DNA of 41,042 nt from Acidimicrobiaceae bacterium. Lineage in GTDB: Bacteria > Actinomycetota > Acidimicrobiia > Acidimicrobiales > Aldehydirespiratoraceae. A program made the position numbers and the translations under genes. The notes under the pieces are model-generated. The model was not told the origin of the DNA and did not search any database. It was given only the letters and a program-made list of their open reading frames with translations. Within the stretch, counting starts at the first letter, position 1; each line of letters begins with the position of its first letter. The stretch lies in the NCBI GenBank assembly GCA_026708645.1, contig JAPOUM010000043.1:1-41042 (forward strand), in the 5' to 3' direction. Positions 1-8,164 of the stretch are shown here, piece by piece.

Positions 1-1
1 C

Positions 2-523
2 CCAGACCCGGATCTCAGCCGAGCATTCTACGGTGACGCAGTTTTCGTTTTCGATCCGATGCATTCTTCGTATTGGGATGCTTCCTGGGTGCGAGAGCAG
101 ATAGCAGATCCAGATTTCGGAGCGAACTGGGCACCGATGGATCCATCTTTCAGATCTGATGAGGTCTTCTTACGCGAATGGATGATCGATGTCGATCTGC
201 TGGCACCGAACTCTCATACAGACAACCCTGCTGTTGCTGCTGCTTTGGAGACTCTAGTGATCGAGGACATGCGCGCCTATCTGACCTTTCTTGATGAACA
301 AGGCAGAGTATTCGCGTCGCGTCGACTAGCCCCATACGATTTCGGGCCTGAATCAATAGTGCCAGTACAAGAACTTCCGTTTATCGATAGCGACGGTAAC
401 CGTTACTATGATTTCCGCTTGGCTTTCAACTGGCCTGCCGACAGCGAATACGATGGCCTTGAGATCGTTTTGCATATCGGCGGGGCAGGCCCATGGACAC
501 GCCCATCCACCGAAACCCCATGA
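2..523 (+). CDS. Hypothetical protein, 5' end outside the window
   Basis: The reading frame is open from base 2, so the true start lies upstream; the first in-window ATG is at 59. About 173 residues are visible. They are acidic and aromatic-rich, with no membrane segment and no motif I recognise. Base composition is nearer 50-55% GC than the rest of the window, which hints at acquired or rapidly evolving DNA. The stop codon overlaps the ATG of the next gene (ATGA at 520-523), so the two are probably translationally coupled. Because the next protein looks like a pilin-type membrane protein, a cell-surface or secretion role is possible, but that is only inference from context. Function unknown. 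Confidence 0.6.
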   Translation, partial: PDPDLSRAFYGDAVFVFDPMHSSYWDASWVREQIADPDFGANWAPMDPSFRSDEVFLREWMIDVDLLAPNSHTDNPAVAAALETLVIEDMRAYLTFLDEQGRVFASRRLAPYDFGPESIVPVQELPFIDSDGNRYYDFRLAFNWPADSEYDGLEIVLHIGGAGPWTRPSTETP

Positions 524-975
524 CGCCAGAACCCACTCCAATGCTCGACTCGATCACTGACCATTGCTGCATCTATCTCACTACCCGCGGAGAGCGCAGC
601 GTTCGCCGCGAAGCGGGTCTCACATCACTGGAATGGCTTCTGATCGTGGCAGCAGTCGCAGGACTAGCAGCAGTCTCAGTAGTGATCATCAACAATGTCA
701 TAGCCGACACCGGCGAGAGAGTCCGCTCCGGCGACCCTCGCCAAAAAGCCGCTGACCTGTCCGTGACCTCCCTAGCCGAACGCTGGGAGAAAGAAACCCC
801 AAGCAGCCAACAAGAAGCCGACGACATCAACCGCCGCTACAGGAACCGATGCCTCCAACTAGGAGTCATCTACAGCGACATCTCACTAACCGCCGAAGCA
901 TACGAAGGCACCTACACCGGCGGCCACGGCTGGGGACCCCTCGGCAAACACAAACCCTCATGCCACATCTACTGA
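520..975 (+). CDS. Prepilin-like (Flp/TadE-type) single-pass membrane protein
   Basis: This 151-residue protein has a basic N-terminal leader, then the sequence EAG-LTSLEW followed by about 20 hydrophobic residues (roughly 39-58). Cleavage after Gly33 would put Glu at position +5 of the mature protein, the hallmark of type IV and Flp prepilin signal peptides. The remaining C-terminal domain is about 90 residues, polar, with two cysteines near its end, which could form a disulfide outside the cell. I chose the start at 520 because its ATG overlaps the upstream stop codon (ATGA); an in-frame ATG at 493 would give 160 residues. No tad/pil assembly genes are in the window. The prepilin reading rests on the leader motif alone. 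Confidence 0.55.
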   Translation: MTPEPTPMLDSITDHCCIYLTTRGERSVRREAGLTSLEWLLIVAAVAGLAAVSVVIINNVIADTGERVRSGDPRQKAADLSVTSLAERWEKETPSSQQEADDINRRYRNRCLQLGVIYSDISLTAEAYEGTYTGGHGWGPLGKHKPSCHIY

Positions 976-1026
976 ACCGAGTCTCGGAGGCCAGCTTGAA
1001 CGACCCCGAGCCGACGGTGTGATCGA

Positions 1027-1791
1027 ATGAGCGGCCCGCGCACGGCTTCGGGTGACGGCGAGCCGCCGTCGCAGCGGGAGTTGCCGCCGATCGAGAAGTG
1101 GCGGCAGCAGTTCTCAGACGGCAGCGAGGCTCAGGCTGTGCCTGCGGCCACTGTGGTGGTGCTGCGAGACAGCAGTGACGGACCCGAAGCGCTGATGCTG
1201 CATCGCAATCCGTGTCTCACCTTCGGTGGAATGTGGGTGTTCCCCGGCGGTCGGATCGACGCCGGCGACTACGACAGCACCGGCGAGTTGCTGGCAGCCG
1301 CCCGCAACGCGGCAGTCCGCGAAACCCATGAGGAGGCGTCACTGGTGCTCGACCCGGCGTGTCTGGTGCATTTCTCCTACTGGTTGCCGCCCGCTGTAGC
1401 CCCGAAGCGTTTCGCAACCTGGTTTTTTGCTGCGGCCGCGCCCGACGAGCAAGTGCGCGTCGATCAATCCGAGGTCGTTCGTCACGACTGGATGACTCCC
1501 AGCGAAGCGTTGCGGCGCTGCGGCGCCGGCGAAATCGAGTTGATCGCCCCCACCTGGGTGACGCTGCACAGTCTTGGTGGGCATGCCACTGTGGATGAGC
1601 TGCTGGCACTGCTGCGCCAACGACAGCCGCGGGACTATCTGACCCGCCTGGCTGACAGCGACCACGGGCCGATCTGCATGTGGCAAGGCGACGCCGGTTA
1701 CGAAAGCGGCGACGCCTCGCTGCCGGGCCCGCGGCACCGTCTGGCGATGACGCCTAACGGCTACCGCTTCGACGACTCAGGCCGCCGCTAG
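1027..1791 (+). CDS. NUDIX hydrolase, NUDT19-like
   Basis: This 254-residue protein has a NUDIX fold core near residues 38-180. The NUDIX box is split: GGRIDAGD at about 74-81 and RETHEEAS at about 98-105, so the box carries an insertion between its Gly and its Arg-Glu. That arrangement is characteristic of the NUDT19/RP2 branch, whose characterised members hydrolyse CoA and acyl-CoA derivatives. The RETHEE segment keeps the metal-binding glutamates. The C-terminal 75 residues are outside the core. The substrate cannot be fixed from sequence; a CoA-type substrate is an inference from the split box. It stands alone, 51 bp after the prepilin-like gene. Confidence 0.8.
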   Translation: MSGPRTASGDGEPPSQRELPPIEKWRQQFSDGSEAQAVPAATVVVLRDSSDGPEALMLHRNPCLTFGGMWVFPGGRIDAGDYDSTGELLAAARNAAVRETHEEASLVLDPACLVHFSYWLPPAVAPKRFATWFFAAAAPDEQVRVDQSEVVRHDWMTPSEALRRCGAGEIELIAPTWVTLHSLGGHATVDELLALLRQRQPRDYLTRLADSDHGPICMWQGDAGYESGDASLPGPRHRLAMTPNGYRFDDSGRR

Positions 1792-1925
1792 CCCACTCCG
1801 CTGACGCTGTAAGGCCTAGACTCTCGTTTCTCCTGCAGGGGCGTCGTTCAACGTGTAATGTGGGCCCGATGTTCCACTCGAGACGATCTGTTGCCGAGCG
1901 GACGGTGTCGTGTGTGCTAGTGGTG

Positions 1926-2174
1926 TTAGTCGTTTGTGCTCTCAGACACGGCTATCCTGTCGGTAGGCTCCGCGTCATCAGGGTCTGTTGTTTCAGAGAT
2001 GTCGCGCGGGTCGGAGAACCAGCCGCTGTCGGGCGCAGCAGAAACAACCGGCGGCATCATCACAGACTCTCCGTCAGGCTCAGAACCCGCGCACGCAACC
2101 GAACCGACCCCCATCGACACTGCCAACACACACAACACCGCCCGACCGCTGACAGGCCAACCAGAACCGAACAT
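1926..2174 (-). CDS. Small putative lipoprotein
   Basis: An 82-residue protein begins with a hydrophobic segment (about residues 10-27) ending in GSVACAG, a plausible lipobox with Cys28 as the lipidated residue. The mature part is short, acidic and rich in Ser, Pro and Asp, typical of a disordered lipoprotein tail. No domain is recognisable. It lies on the same strand as, and 107 bp downstream of, the alpha/beta hydrolase. The ribosome site is weak. The call depends on the signal peptide, and reading frames on the opposite strand of this segment show no protein-like character. Confidence 0.45.
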   Translation of the reverse strand: MFGSGWPVSGRAVLCVLAVSMGVGSVACAGSEPDGESVMMPPVVSAAPDSGWFSDPRDISETTDPDDAEPTDRIAVSESTND

Positions 2175-2281
2175 CAGCCCACATTACGCAGACGACATTC
2201 GACCTGTCAAGAGCCTGTCAGGAATTTCTGCATCCGGTTCAGATAAGTCGGCTGATACAAGAGCAGCGCCCAGGCCCGAGA

Positions 2282-3223
2282 TCAGGACGCAGGGCGGGCT
2301 AGGAGCTCTTCGATCAATGCCGCCAGCTCCAGCGGTCGGTCGCCTTGGATCGAATGGCCGGCACCTTCCACCACCGTATGCGTCGAGTCGGGCAGCCGTC
2401 GCATCCACTCGGCCACGTCGTCGTCATCGACCACGCTCCACGCACCGCCTTGCCACAGCGCAGCCGGCACCGTGACAGCCGACACTTTCTCCCACAGTTC
2501 GCCGAACCCGGGCTCTGGCCCCGAACCGGACTTCCAGTCACGCAGACGGTCATAGTTCCAGGTCCAGCGCCCGTCGGGCGTCCGATGGGCGTTGTGCAGC
2601 ACGCCGCGCCGCAACGAAGAGACGCTGCGCGAGGGGTTGTGCTCGACGGTGCGTGCGAGGATCGCTTCGAAACTGTCGAAATATTCGGGGCCTTCGACGA
2701 AGGCGATTATGGACTCGGCCTTCTTGTGGTCGGTGCCCGGAGTGATGTCCACCACGCCCAAGCGCTTCACCAGTTCCGGGCGATCAGCAGCCAGGCAGAC
2801 AGAGGTGAGGCCGCCCAGCGACATGCCGACCACAGCCTCGGCGGCAGGCGCCAGCGCCGCCACAGCCACAGCTGCATCCCGCGACATCGAAACAGGCCCG
2901 TAGTGACGGTCAGGTCGATGATCGGAACGGCCGTGACCGGGCAGGTCCAACGCCACCAGAGGCCGGTCAAGGGCCAGGGCCACCGTGTCCCAGGTGTGCG
3001 CGTTCTGGGCGGCGCCGTGGATCAGCACCAGCTCGGGATCGCTGGTGCCCCACACCAGAGCCGACAGAGCCAGCCCCGAAGGCAACGGCAGCGTCTCTCT
3101 GCGGACCGACGGCGGGCCGCGCCAATCGAGGCCGTGCTCCTCGGCGTTCTCGACGAAGAGGCCGAACTCGTCGTAGCCATAGTCGCTGTCAGCGTGAGCG
3201 CAGGAGTCGTCGTCAGCAGCCAT
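2282..3223 (-). CDS. Alpha/beta-fold hydrolase
   Basis: This 313-residue protein has the alpha/beta hydrolase core from about residue 40. The oxyanion-hole segment LIHGAAQNAHTW is at 67-78, DLPGHGRSD follows at 93-101, and the nucleophile elbow GMSLGG places the catalytic Ser at about 135. The catalytic His is in GAGHSIQGD near residue 293, and an Asp-rich stretch near residue 265 can supply the acid. Length is usual for the family. The first 35 residues are acidic and variable, so a slightly later start is possible. The substrate is unknown; the family includes esterases, C-C hydrolases and lactonases. It probably has its own promoter in the gap that ends with the repeats at 3290-3397. Confidence 0.8.
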   Translation of the reverse strand: MAADDDSCAHADSDYGYDEFGLFVENAEEHGLDWRGPPSVRRETLPLPSGLALSALVWGTSDPELVLIHGAAQNAHTWDTVALALDRPLVALDLPGHGRSDHRPDRHYGPVSMSRDAAVAVAALAPAAEAVVGMSLGGLTSVCLAADRPELVKRLGVVDITPGTDHKKAESIIAFVEGPEYFDSFEAILARTVEHNPSRSVSSLRRGVLHNAHRTPDGRWTWNYDRLRDWKSGSGPEPGFGELWEKVSAVTVPAALWQGGAWSVVDDDDVAEWMRRLPDSTHTVVEGAGHSIQGDRPLELAALIEELLARPAS

Positions 3224-3289
3224 TAGACGCCAGGCTAGATGTCGGTGCGGACAGGCGAGAATCCGTCGCGCCGCAGCGGTGTCATTCCC

Positions 3290-3397
3290 GCCGGAGTCCG
3301 CCGCGACCGCAGGGCCGCTCGGGTCCGCAAGAGCGCTGCGGTGCTGCCCGTCCGGCGCGAGCCGGGAGTCCGCTGCGACCTCAGGGCCGCTCGGGTC
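3290..3397. repeat. Degenerate direct repeat in intergenic DNA (71-bp period)
   Basis: Two copies of a 36-37 bp segment, at 3290-3325 and 3361-3397, differ at only a few positions and share the core CAGGGCCGCTCGGGTC. They lie in the 235-bp gap between the alpha/beta hydrolase start and the ABC permease stop. No coding frame is convincing here. Function unknown. Confidence 0.6.
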
Positions 3398-3458
3398 ACG
3401 GCCATCGGCGTATGGACAAAGGCGGCTCTCCTGTTCGCTCGGCCTCTAGGCCGCGGCG

Positions 3459-4322
3459 TCAGTCAGCGACGGCCGGGCTGGCGGCACGGATGCTGCGTCG
3501 CTGGCGGCGACCGGTGCGCCCTGCGAGCACGGGCGGTTCCCAGCTGAACTTCCGGGCCGCCACGAGAGCGCCGACCACCAGCCATGCCAGCAGTATGGCG
3601 AGGCGGTGCCACTCGAAGGCAGGCGCCTCCGAGAACGGGCTCATCGCCTCGCTGAAGGCCCTGCCGAAATGTTTCAGCGGAAAAATGTCACCGAGCACGT
3701 CCAGCCATAGGGGGATGTCGCTTCCGAAAGGCACGAAGATGTCAGAGATGAACGCCAGCGGCAGCAGGGTGGCATTGGCGGCGGGCACGGCCATCGACAC
3801 CGACCGGGCCAACGACGACAACGCCAACCCGAGCGCCGCGAAGGACGCCGTCCCCACTGCGAAGGTCACGATCATGGCTGGAATCTTGGCGGCTTCGATG
3901 TTGACGCCGTAGGCCGCCACGCCGAGCAGCACCATGGCCGTCACTCCCACGGCTGCGATCCACACCGCTGAGATCACCACCCCGCCGAGGTAGGCCCAGC
4001 CGGGCAGCGGCGTGCCCCGCACACGTTTGAGGATGCCCAGCTCGCGGCGGCTTGCCAAAGTGATGCCGATGCCGGTGTAGGTGGACGAAGCCGCCGCGTA
4101 AACCGCCAGGCCGGGCGTGTAGAACTGGCTGCTGGTGACGCGACCGTAGACGCTGTCGAAGTCGTCGTTGCCGAAGATGGCGGTGAACAGCACCAGCATC
4201 AGGATCGGGAACACCAGGGTGAAGAAGGCGGCGATGGGAGTCCGCCAGAAGATCCGGTTCTGCAGTCCTATGCAGCGCCAAAGCTGCTTCAGTCCCGTGA
4301 GTCGCGCCCGCAGTCGTTTCAT
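3459..4322 (-). CDS. ABC-2 type transporter permease
   Basis: This 287-residue integral membrane protein has the ABC-2 permease layout: a cytoplasmic N-terminus, a first membrane segment at about 29-50 (starting AAFFTLVFPILML), an extracytoplasmic loop, then further segments in the middle and a last one near 245-262. It is the membrane half of an exporter powered by the ATPase encoded immediately upstream; their stop and start codons overlap (ATGA, 4319-4322). The family exports drugs, lipids or polysaccharides; nothing here identifies the cargo. The C-terminus is basic and cytoplasmic. Confidence 0.85.
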   Translation of the reverse strand: MKRLRARLTGLKQLWRCIGLQNRIFWRTPIAAFFTLVFPILMLVLFTAIFGNDDFDSVYGRVTSSQFYTPGLAVYAAASSTYTGIGITLASRRELGILKRVRGTPLPGWAYLGGVVISAVWIAAVGVTAMVLLGVAAYGVNIEAAKIPAMIVTFAVGTASFAALGLALSSLARSVSMAVPAANATLLPLAFISDIFVPFGSDIPLWLDVLGDIFPLKHFGRAFSEAMSPFSEAPAFEWHRLAILLAWLVVGALVAARKFSWEPPVLAGRTGRRQRRSIRAASPAVAD

Positions 4323-5455
4323 GACGCGCCGTCGCTTCCGTCTTCAGCGTCCGCATCTTCATCGCCTTCATCGCCCGTGTCGAGAGCGCTCTGCTCGGGC
4401 GACTCGCCTGCTTTTTCTGGAGCCTCACCGGTCTGGCTTGGAGCCTCGTCGGCCCGGACCGACGGCTCGCCGGCCCGGAGCGGCGCATTGTTGGCTTTGT
4501 CTGGCGCCTCGACGGCTTGGCCCGGAGCATCAGCTGGATGCAGCGGATCGGCGTCGTCAGCGACAAGGGCCAGATACACGTCTTCGAGACTCGGTTTGGT
4601 GACGGTCAAACCCTCCAGTTCCAGGCCGCGCTGCTGCGCCCAGCCGGTCAGGTGAGCGAGATCGGCGGTCGGCGCGTCGGTCGTGATCTGCACGCTGCGC
4701 TGCCGTCCGACTATCTCGCCTTTCAACGGCGACAGAAGATCCGCGGCCGTGTCGAGGTGATCCGGCAGCACGAACGAGATCAACGCCGACCCGGCACGGG
4801 CCCGCAGCTGCGCCGGTGTGCCCTCGGCGACGATGCGGCCCTTGGCCAGCACAGCCACACGATCAGCCAGAGCCTCGGCCTCGTCGAGGTAGTGGGTGGT
4901 CAAGATCACGGCCCGCTGCTGTGATGCGAGCCTCTCGACCAGTTCCCATCCACGACGACGAGCAGCCGGGTCGAATCCGGTGGTCGGCTCGTCCAGGAAC
5001 ACCACCTCGGGGTCGCCCACGAGCCCCAGCGCCAAGTCGATGCGGCGCTGCTGGCCACCCGACAGCGTGGAGACGCGGGAGTCGGCTTTGTCTTGCAGTT
5101 CCACCAGTTCGATCAACTCGTCGGTCGCCGCCGGCCGTCGGTAGGCGGCGCCGTAGAAGTCGACCGCCTCGCGCACCGTCAGCTCGGGATCGATCCCCGA
5201 CGATTGCAACACGATGCCGATCCGCTCACGGAAGTCGCTGCCTGCGGTCGCCGGGTCGGTGTCGAGCACTCGCACCGTGCCGGAGGTCCGTTCGCGGTGG
5301 CCCTCCAATATTTCCACGATGCTGGACTTGCCGGCGCCGTTGGGGCCGAGCAGGGCGAAGACCTCACCGCGGTCGACCTCGAAGCTCACTCCGTCGACTG
5401 CTCGGGCTGCGCCGTAGTCCTTGACGAGTCGGTCTACGACCACCGCCGCGCTCAC
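4319..5455 (-). CDS. ABC transporter ATP-binding protein with repetitive acidic tail
   Basis: This 378-residue DrrA/CcmA-type ATPase couples ATP hydrolysis to export through the downstream permease. Walker A GPNGAGKS is at 37-44, the signature LSGGQQRR, Walker B VVFLDEPTTG and the His-switch TTHYLDEAE follow in order, and the C-terminal ABC-2-associated domain ends near residue 300. I chose the GTG at 5455 (VSAAVVVDRL) because the ATPase fold begins there; the open frame continues much further upstream but would cross the divergent gene at 5549. The last 79 residues are not part of the family: they consist of about seven 7-residue repeats of type AP-x-x-AGE followed by an acidic end. Overlap with the permease start implies coupled translation. 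Confidence 0.88.
   Translation of the reverse strand: MSAAVVVDRLVKDYGAARAVDGVSFEVDRGEVFALLGPNGAGKSSIVEILEGHRERTSGTVRVLDTDPATAGSDFRERIGIVLQSSGIDPELTVREAVDFYGAAYRRPAATDELIELVELQDKADSRVSTLSGGQQRRIDLALGLVGDPEVVFLDEPTTGFDPAARRRGWELVERLASQQRAVILTTHYLDEAEALADRVAVLAKGRIVAEGTPAQLRARAGSALISFVLPDHLDTAADLLSPLKGEIVGRQRSVQITTDAPTADLAHLTGWAQQRGLELEGLTVTKPSLEDVYLALVADDADPLHPADAPGQAVEAPDKANNAPLRAGEPSVRADEAPSQTGEAPEKAGESPEQSALDTGDEGDEDADAEDGSDGAS
4395..4541. repeat. 21-bp minisatellite inside the ABC ATPase gene
   Basis: Seven head-to-tail units of exactly 21 bp are seen on the + strand, e.g. at 4416-4436, 4437-4457 and 4458-4478, with a loose consensus of TGGAGCCTC then CGG and GG. On the coding (minus) strand they encode 7-residue units resembling APxxAGE. 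Units have diverged in sequence but keep exact length, so reading frame is preserved. The expansion forms a disordered cytoplasmic tail after the ATPase domain. Confidence 0.75.
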
Positions 5456-5548
5456 GGTTGCGCACACTACCGCACACCTTTTGATCTCCGATTCCGGGCG
5501 CAAGCCGGCCGATGCACGACCCGGCTGCCAATCGGGCACGATATAGCG

Positions 5549-5938
5549 ATGAGACCGCTGCCGGGGATGGTGGCCATCGCCGAGTATCCCAGCCGTTTCG
5601 AGGCAGACGTCGCCGCGGCGCGTCTGCATGAGGCGGGATTCGAGGCGACAGTGCTGGCCGACCCGGCCAGCGAGGTGGCGCCGCATCACATGACCCACCG
5701 CCTCGCTTTGCTGGTGGTGCGGATCGAGGCGGCGGAGGTTGCCGCCGATCTGCTGGGGCTGGAACGGCCCGACTTGGAGGCCGAACGGCTCGACGCGGCC
5801 TTCCATCAGCGCCGCTTCGCTGACCGGCCCGGCTGGGTGCGCTACCTGACGTGGATCGTGTTCATCGCCATCCCGGGGCCGTTCATAGTCGTAGGCCTAT
5901 GGCTGATCTGGATCGCCCTGAGCGCCCCCTTCCCCTAA
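5549..5938 (+). CDS. DUF2007-like small protein with C-terminal membrane anchor
   Basis: This 129-residue protein starts with MVAIAEYPSRFEADVAAARL and continues to about residue 70 with the alternating pattern of the DUF2007 (putative signal-transducing, GlnB-like fold) domain, whose members scan for two polypeptide segments flanking a short helix. A single hydrophobic segment at about 100-123 (ending VVGLWLIWIAL) anchors it in the membrane with the domain on the cytoplasmic side. It is divergent from the ABC ATPase gene across a 93-bp gap. The exact role of the family is unknown; assignment to DUF2007 is by overall pattern only. Confidence 0.6.
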   Translation: MRPLPGMVAIAEYPSRFEADVAAARLHEAGFEATVLADPASEVAPHHMTHRLALLVVRIEAAEVAADLLGLERPDLEAERLDAAFHQRRFADRPGWVRYLTWIVFIAIPGPFIVVGLWLIWIALSAPFP

Positions 5939-6095
5939 GAGCGCGTCAAGTCGCCCGCGTCCCTCCGCCGCCGACTCGGCAGCGACGGCGGCCAGTCGGC
6001 ATTCCTGAGATGTGTCCTACCCTGCGTGTAGTCTCGCAGGCAAAGATCATTCGCGCTTCAGACGACGAGCGCAGACGCCCGTGAAAGGAGGGCCC

Positions 6096-7004
6096 ATGGA
6101 GAAAGCAAGCGCAATGTTGCAGCCGTTTCAGTACCAAGGGTCGAAGCGTCTGATTGCGTCAGAGATCCTTAAGCAACTGCAGTTGTCCAGCAATTCAGAG
6201 CTGGTGGAGCCGTTCGCTGGTTCTGCTGCTGTTTCTGTTCGCGCTGCAATAGAACGACGCGCTGGGCATTATTGGATTAACGACAAGAACGAGCCACTCT
6301 CGGATCTGTGGCGTGAAATCGTTGAAGAACCCCATCGCCTTGCATACGATTATTCACAACTATGGCGAGCACAGAAGTCAGACCCTAGAGGCTTCTATAC
6401 CGAAATCAGAGATCGATTCAATCAGAGACATCGCCCTGCCGATCTTCTTTATTTGCTATCCCGGGCTGTGAAAGGTGCGGTGCGTTACAACTCAGAGGGA
6501 TACTTCAATCAGAGTCCCGATAATAGGAGACTCGGCACTCAACCTCATATTTTAGCTAAACGAATCACCGCAATATCTAAAGCAATGAAAGGCCGGACTC
6601 GTATCACCTCTATGGATTACCGCGCAATACCCGAACTTTACGAAGAAGGTCAGATATGGTATATGGATCCCCCTTATCAGGGCGTATCATCAACACGGGA
6701 TTCTCGTTACGCTTGCACGGTAGTTCGCTCAGAGTTCGAGCGCTTTTTGAGAGTCTTGATCGATATGCAGATTCCTTTTGTGCTGTCCTACGACGGCCAT
6801 ACTGGCACTAAAACGTACGGACCCCCGCTTCCTCCTGAGTTGGGACTACGGCGGATGGAGCTTGACGCTGGCCGATCTACAGCAGCGACACTGCTAGGGC
6901 GCACAGACCGCACAACTGAAGCGCTATATATTTCTCCTAGGCTGATCGACGACACATCAAATGCTGCGGTCGACATCGAACAACTAGCGCTTATTTCTGT
7001 ATAG
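6096..7004 (+). CDS. Dam-family DNA adenine-N6 methyltransferase
   Basis: This 302-residue protein transfers a methyl group from S-adenosylmethionine to adenine N6. It has the D12 class order: FQYQGSKR at 11-18 (motif X), FAGSAA at 40-45 (SAM-binding motif I, usually FxGxG) and the catalytic DPPY at 191-194. Length fits the Dam/M.DpnII class. The start is fixed by a strong AAAGGAGG ribosome site at 6084-6091. It ends one base before the ATG of an HNH endonuclease, so the two form a probable restriction-modification operon. GC content (40-48% in sampled lines) is far below the neighbouring genes, a clear sign of recent transfer. The recognition sequence is not deducible. Confidence 0.88.
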   Translation: MEKASAMLQPFQYQGSKRLIASEILKQLQLSSNSELVEPFAGSAAVSVRAAIERRAGHYWINDKNEPLSDLWREIVEEPHRLAYDYSQLWRAQKSDPRGFYTEIRDRFNQRHRPADLLYLLSRAVKGAVRYNSEGYFNQSPDNRRLGTQPHILAKRITAISKAMKGRTRITSMDYRAIPELYEEGQIWYMDPPYQGVSSTRDSRYACTVVRSEFERFLRVLIDMQIPFVLSYDGHTGTKTYGPPLPPELGLRRMELDAGRSTAATLLGRTDRTTEALYISPRLIDDTSNAAVDIEQLALISV

Positions 7005-7775
7005 ATGCCTAATTCTGAAATTGGTCCCACTAAGGCAGAACTTGATAATGAAACGATCAAGGAAATCCTAGATCGCACATCCGGACGCAGCCGACGTGTA
7101 GTAGAACAAATTCTAGATCATGGCTACGTGACAACGCCAACCCTAGCATCACTAGGCTACGACCATCCTCCTAGAGCAGCTAGAGATGTCAGGGACCGGG
7201 GTATCCCACTTGAGACGGTGATGAAAGAGGTGAACAACAAAAAGATCGCTCACTATCGATTTCCGGATCCTCCGATGATACTGGATCGTACTGCCAGTGG
7301 TCGCTTATCGATTTCTAAACAGTTCAGACAAGATGTGCTCGATCACTATGGCCAAAGAGATCTCTTCACCGGAGTTCCAAGCGAATCGAGCGAACTGCAA
7401 ATCGATCATCGAATACCATTTCACATATCAGGTGACCCAGTGCAACCCTTCAGTGTTAGCGACTTCATGCCTGTAAGTCCTGCCATGAATCGCGTTAAGT
7501 CTTGGGAGTGTGAGGCTTGTCCAAATTGGAATGAGCGCCAAGCTTCTGTATGTTCACGATGCTATTGGGCTGGTCCAGATCGCCCATATGAACATATTGC
7601 CACAACGCCTACGAGACGGCTTGATTTGGTATGGCAAGCAGATGAAGTCGAGGAGTTTAATCGCTTATTTACTCATAGTGAAGAGTGCGGCCTTGAGATC
7701 AAGACCGCCGCAAAGAACCTCATTTCACAAGGATTATCTCATCTCACCGAACATACACCTACTACTAAAAACTGA
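7005..7775 (+). CDS. HNH restriction endonuclease (partner of the methyltransferase)
   Basis: This 256-residue protein probably cuts the site its upstream partner methylates. The nuclease core is the beta-beta-alpha metal motif starting LQIDHRIPFHISGD, with Asp134-His135 as metal-binding and general-base candidates and later Asn residues completing HNH. A zinc-ribbon-like knot follows: Cys169-x2-Cys172-x10-Cys183-x2-Cys186, common in structural support of HNH enzymes. The N-terminal 110 residues probably recognise DNA. It abuts the methyltransferase with no gap and shares its low GC. I see no specificity subunit, so the pair would be a type II system. Cutting activity and target are inference. 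Confidence 0.75.
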   Translation: MPNSEIGPTKAELDNETIKEILDRTSGRSRRVVEQILDHGYVTTPTLASLGYDHPPRAARDVRDRGIPLETVMKEVNNKKIAHYRFPDPPMILDRTASGRLSISKQFRQDVLDHYGQRDLFTGVPSESSELQIDHRIPFHISGDPVQPFSVSDFMPVSPAMNRVKSWECEACPNWNERQASVCSRCYWAGPDRPYEHIATTPTRRLDLVWQADEVEEFNRLFTHSEECGLEIKTAAKNLISQGLSHLTEHTPTTKN

Positions 7776-7855
7776 GCAGAGAAGCGGCCCAGCAGGGATC
7801 GCTACCAGCAGGCAGCTCTGCTGCAAGCAGTCAGCGAAACGAACGACAAGACGTT

Positions 7856-8152
7856 CTACACGTTGCCAGCAGAGGCGAACCTCTCGACTTCAATCTTCTC
7901 TGCTTGCTCTCGCGCCTGCCACAGGTCATAAGCCTGCTGCAAGCCCAACCAGGTCTCCGGTGTGGAACCGAACGCTTGAGACAATCGAAACGACATCTCA
8001 ATCGAAATGCCAGCCTTCTGATTGACAACATCGGAGAGTGCCTGGCGAGTCACACCTAAACCCTCAGCCGCGCGGGTCACCGACAATCCCAGAGCTTCCA
8101 GACATTCTGACCTGATGATCTCTCCTGGATGGGGCGGATTGTTCATAGACAT
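7856..8152 (-). CDS. higA: HigA-type antitoxin, XRE-family DNA-binding protein
   Basis: This 98-residue antitoxin begins with PHPGEIIRSECLEALGLS, a diagnostic HigA/VapI opening, and continues with a helix-turn-helix (about residues 24-55, including TRQALSDVVNQKAGIS) and the typical FGSTPETWLGLQQAYDLW end. HigA neutralises HigB by binding it and represses the operon. The gene follows the toxin by 12 bp, in the toxin-first order typical of higBA, with an AGGAG ribosome site in the gap. An alternative start two codons later is possible. It is convergent with the restriction endonuclease. Confidence 0.9.
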   Translation of the reverse strand: MSMNNPPHPGEIIRSECLEALGLSVTRAAEGLGVTRQALSDVVNQKAGISIEMSFRLSQAFGSTPETWLGLQQAYDLWQAREQAEKIEVERFASAGNV

Positions 8153-8164
8153 CGCTTCGCTCTC

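Noticed and set aside
1860..2475. Plus-strand frames opposite the small lipoprotein
   Set aside because: They are Arg/His/Pro-rich without domain or signal; the minus strand gives a credible signal peptide.
2345..3226. Open frame antisense to the alpha/beta hydrolase
   Set aside because: His/Arg/Gln-rich shadow; the hydrolase motifs are all on the minus strand.
5456..5806. Longer version of the ABC ATPase starting at 5806
   Set aside because: The added residues have no domain character and would cover the divergent gene that starts at 5549; the ATPase fold begins at the GTG at 5455.
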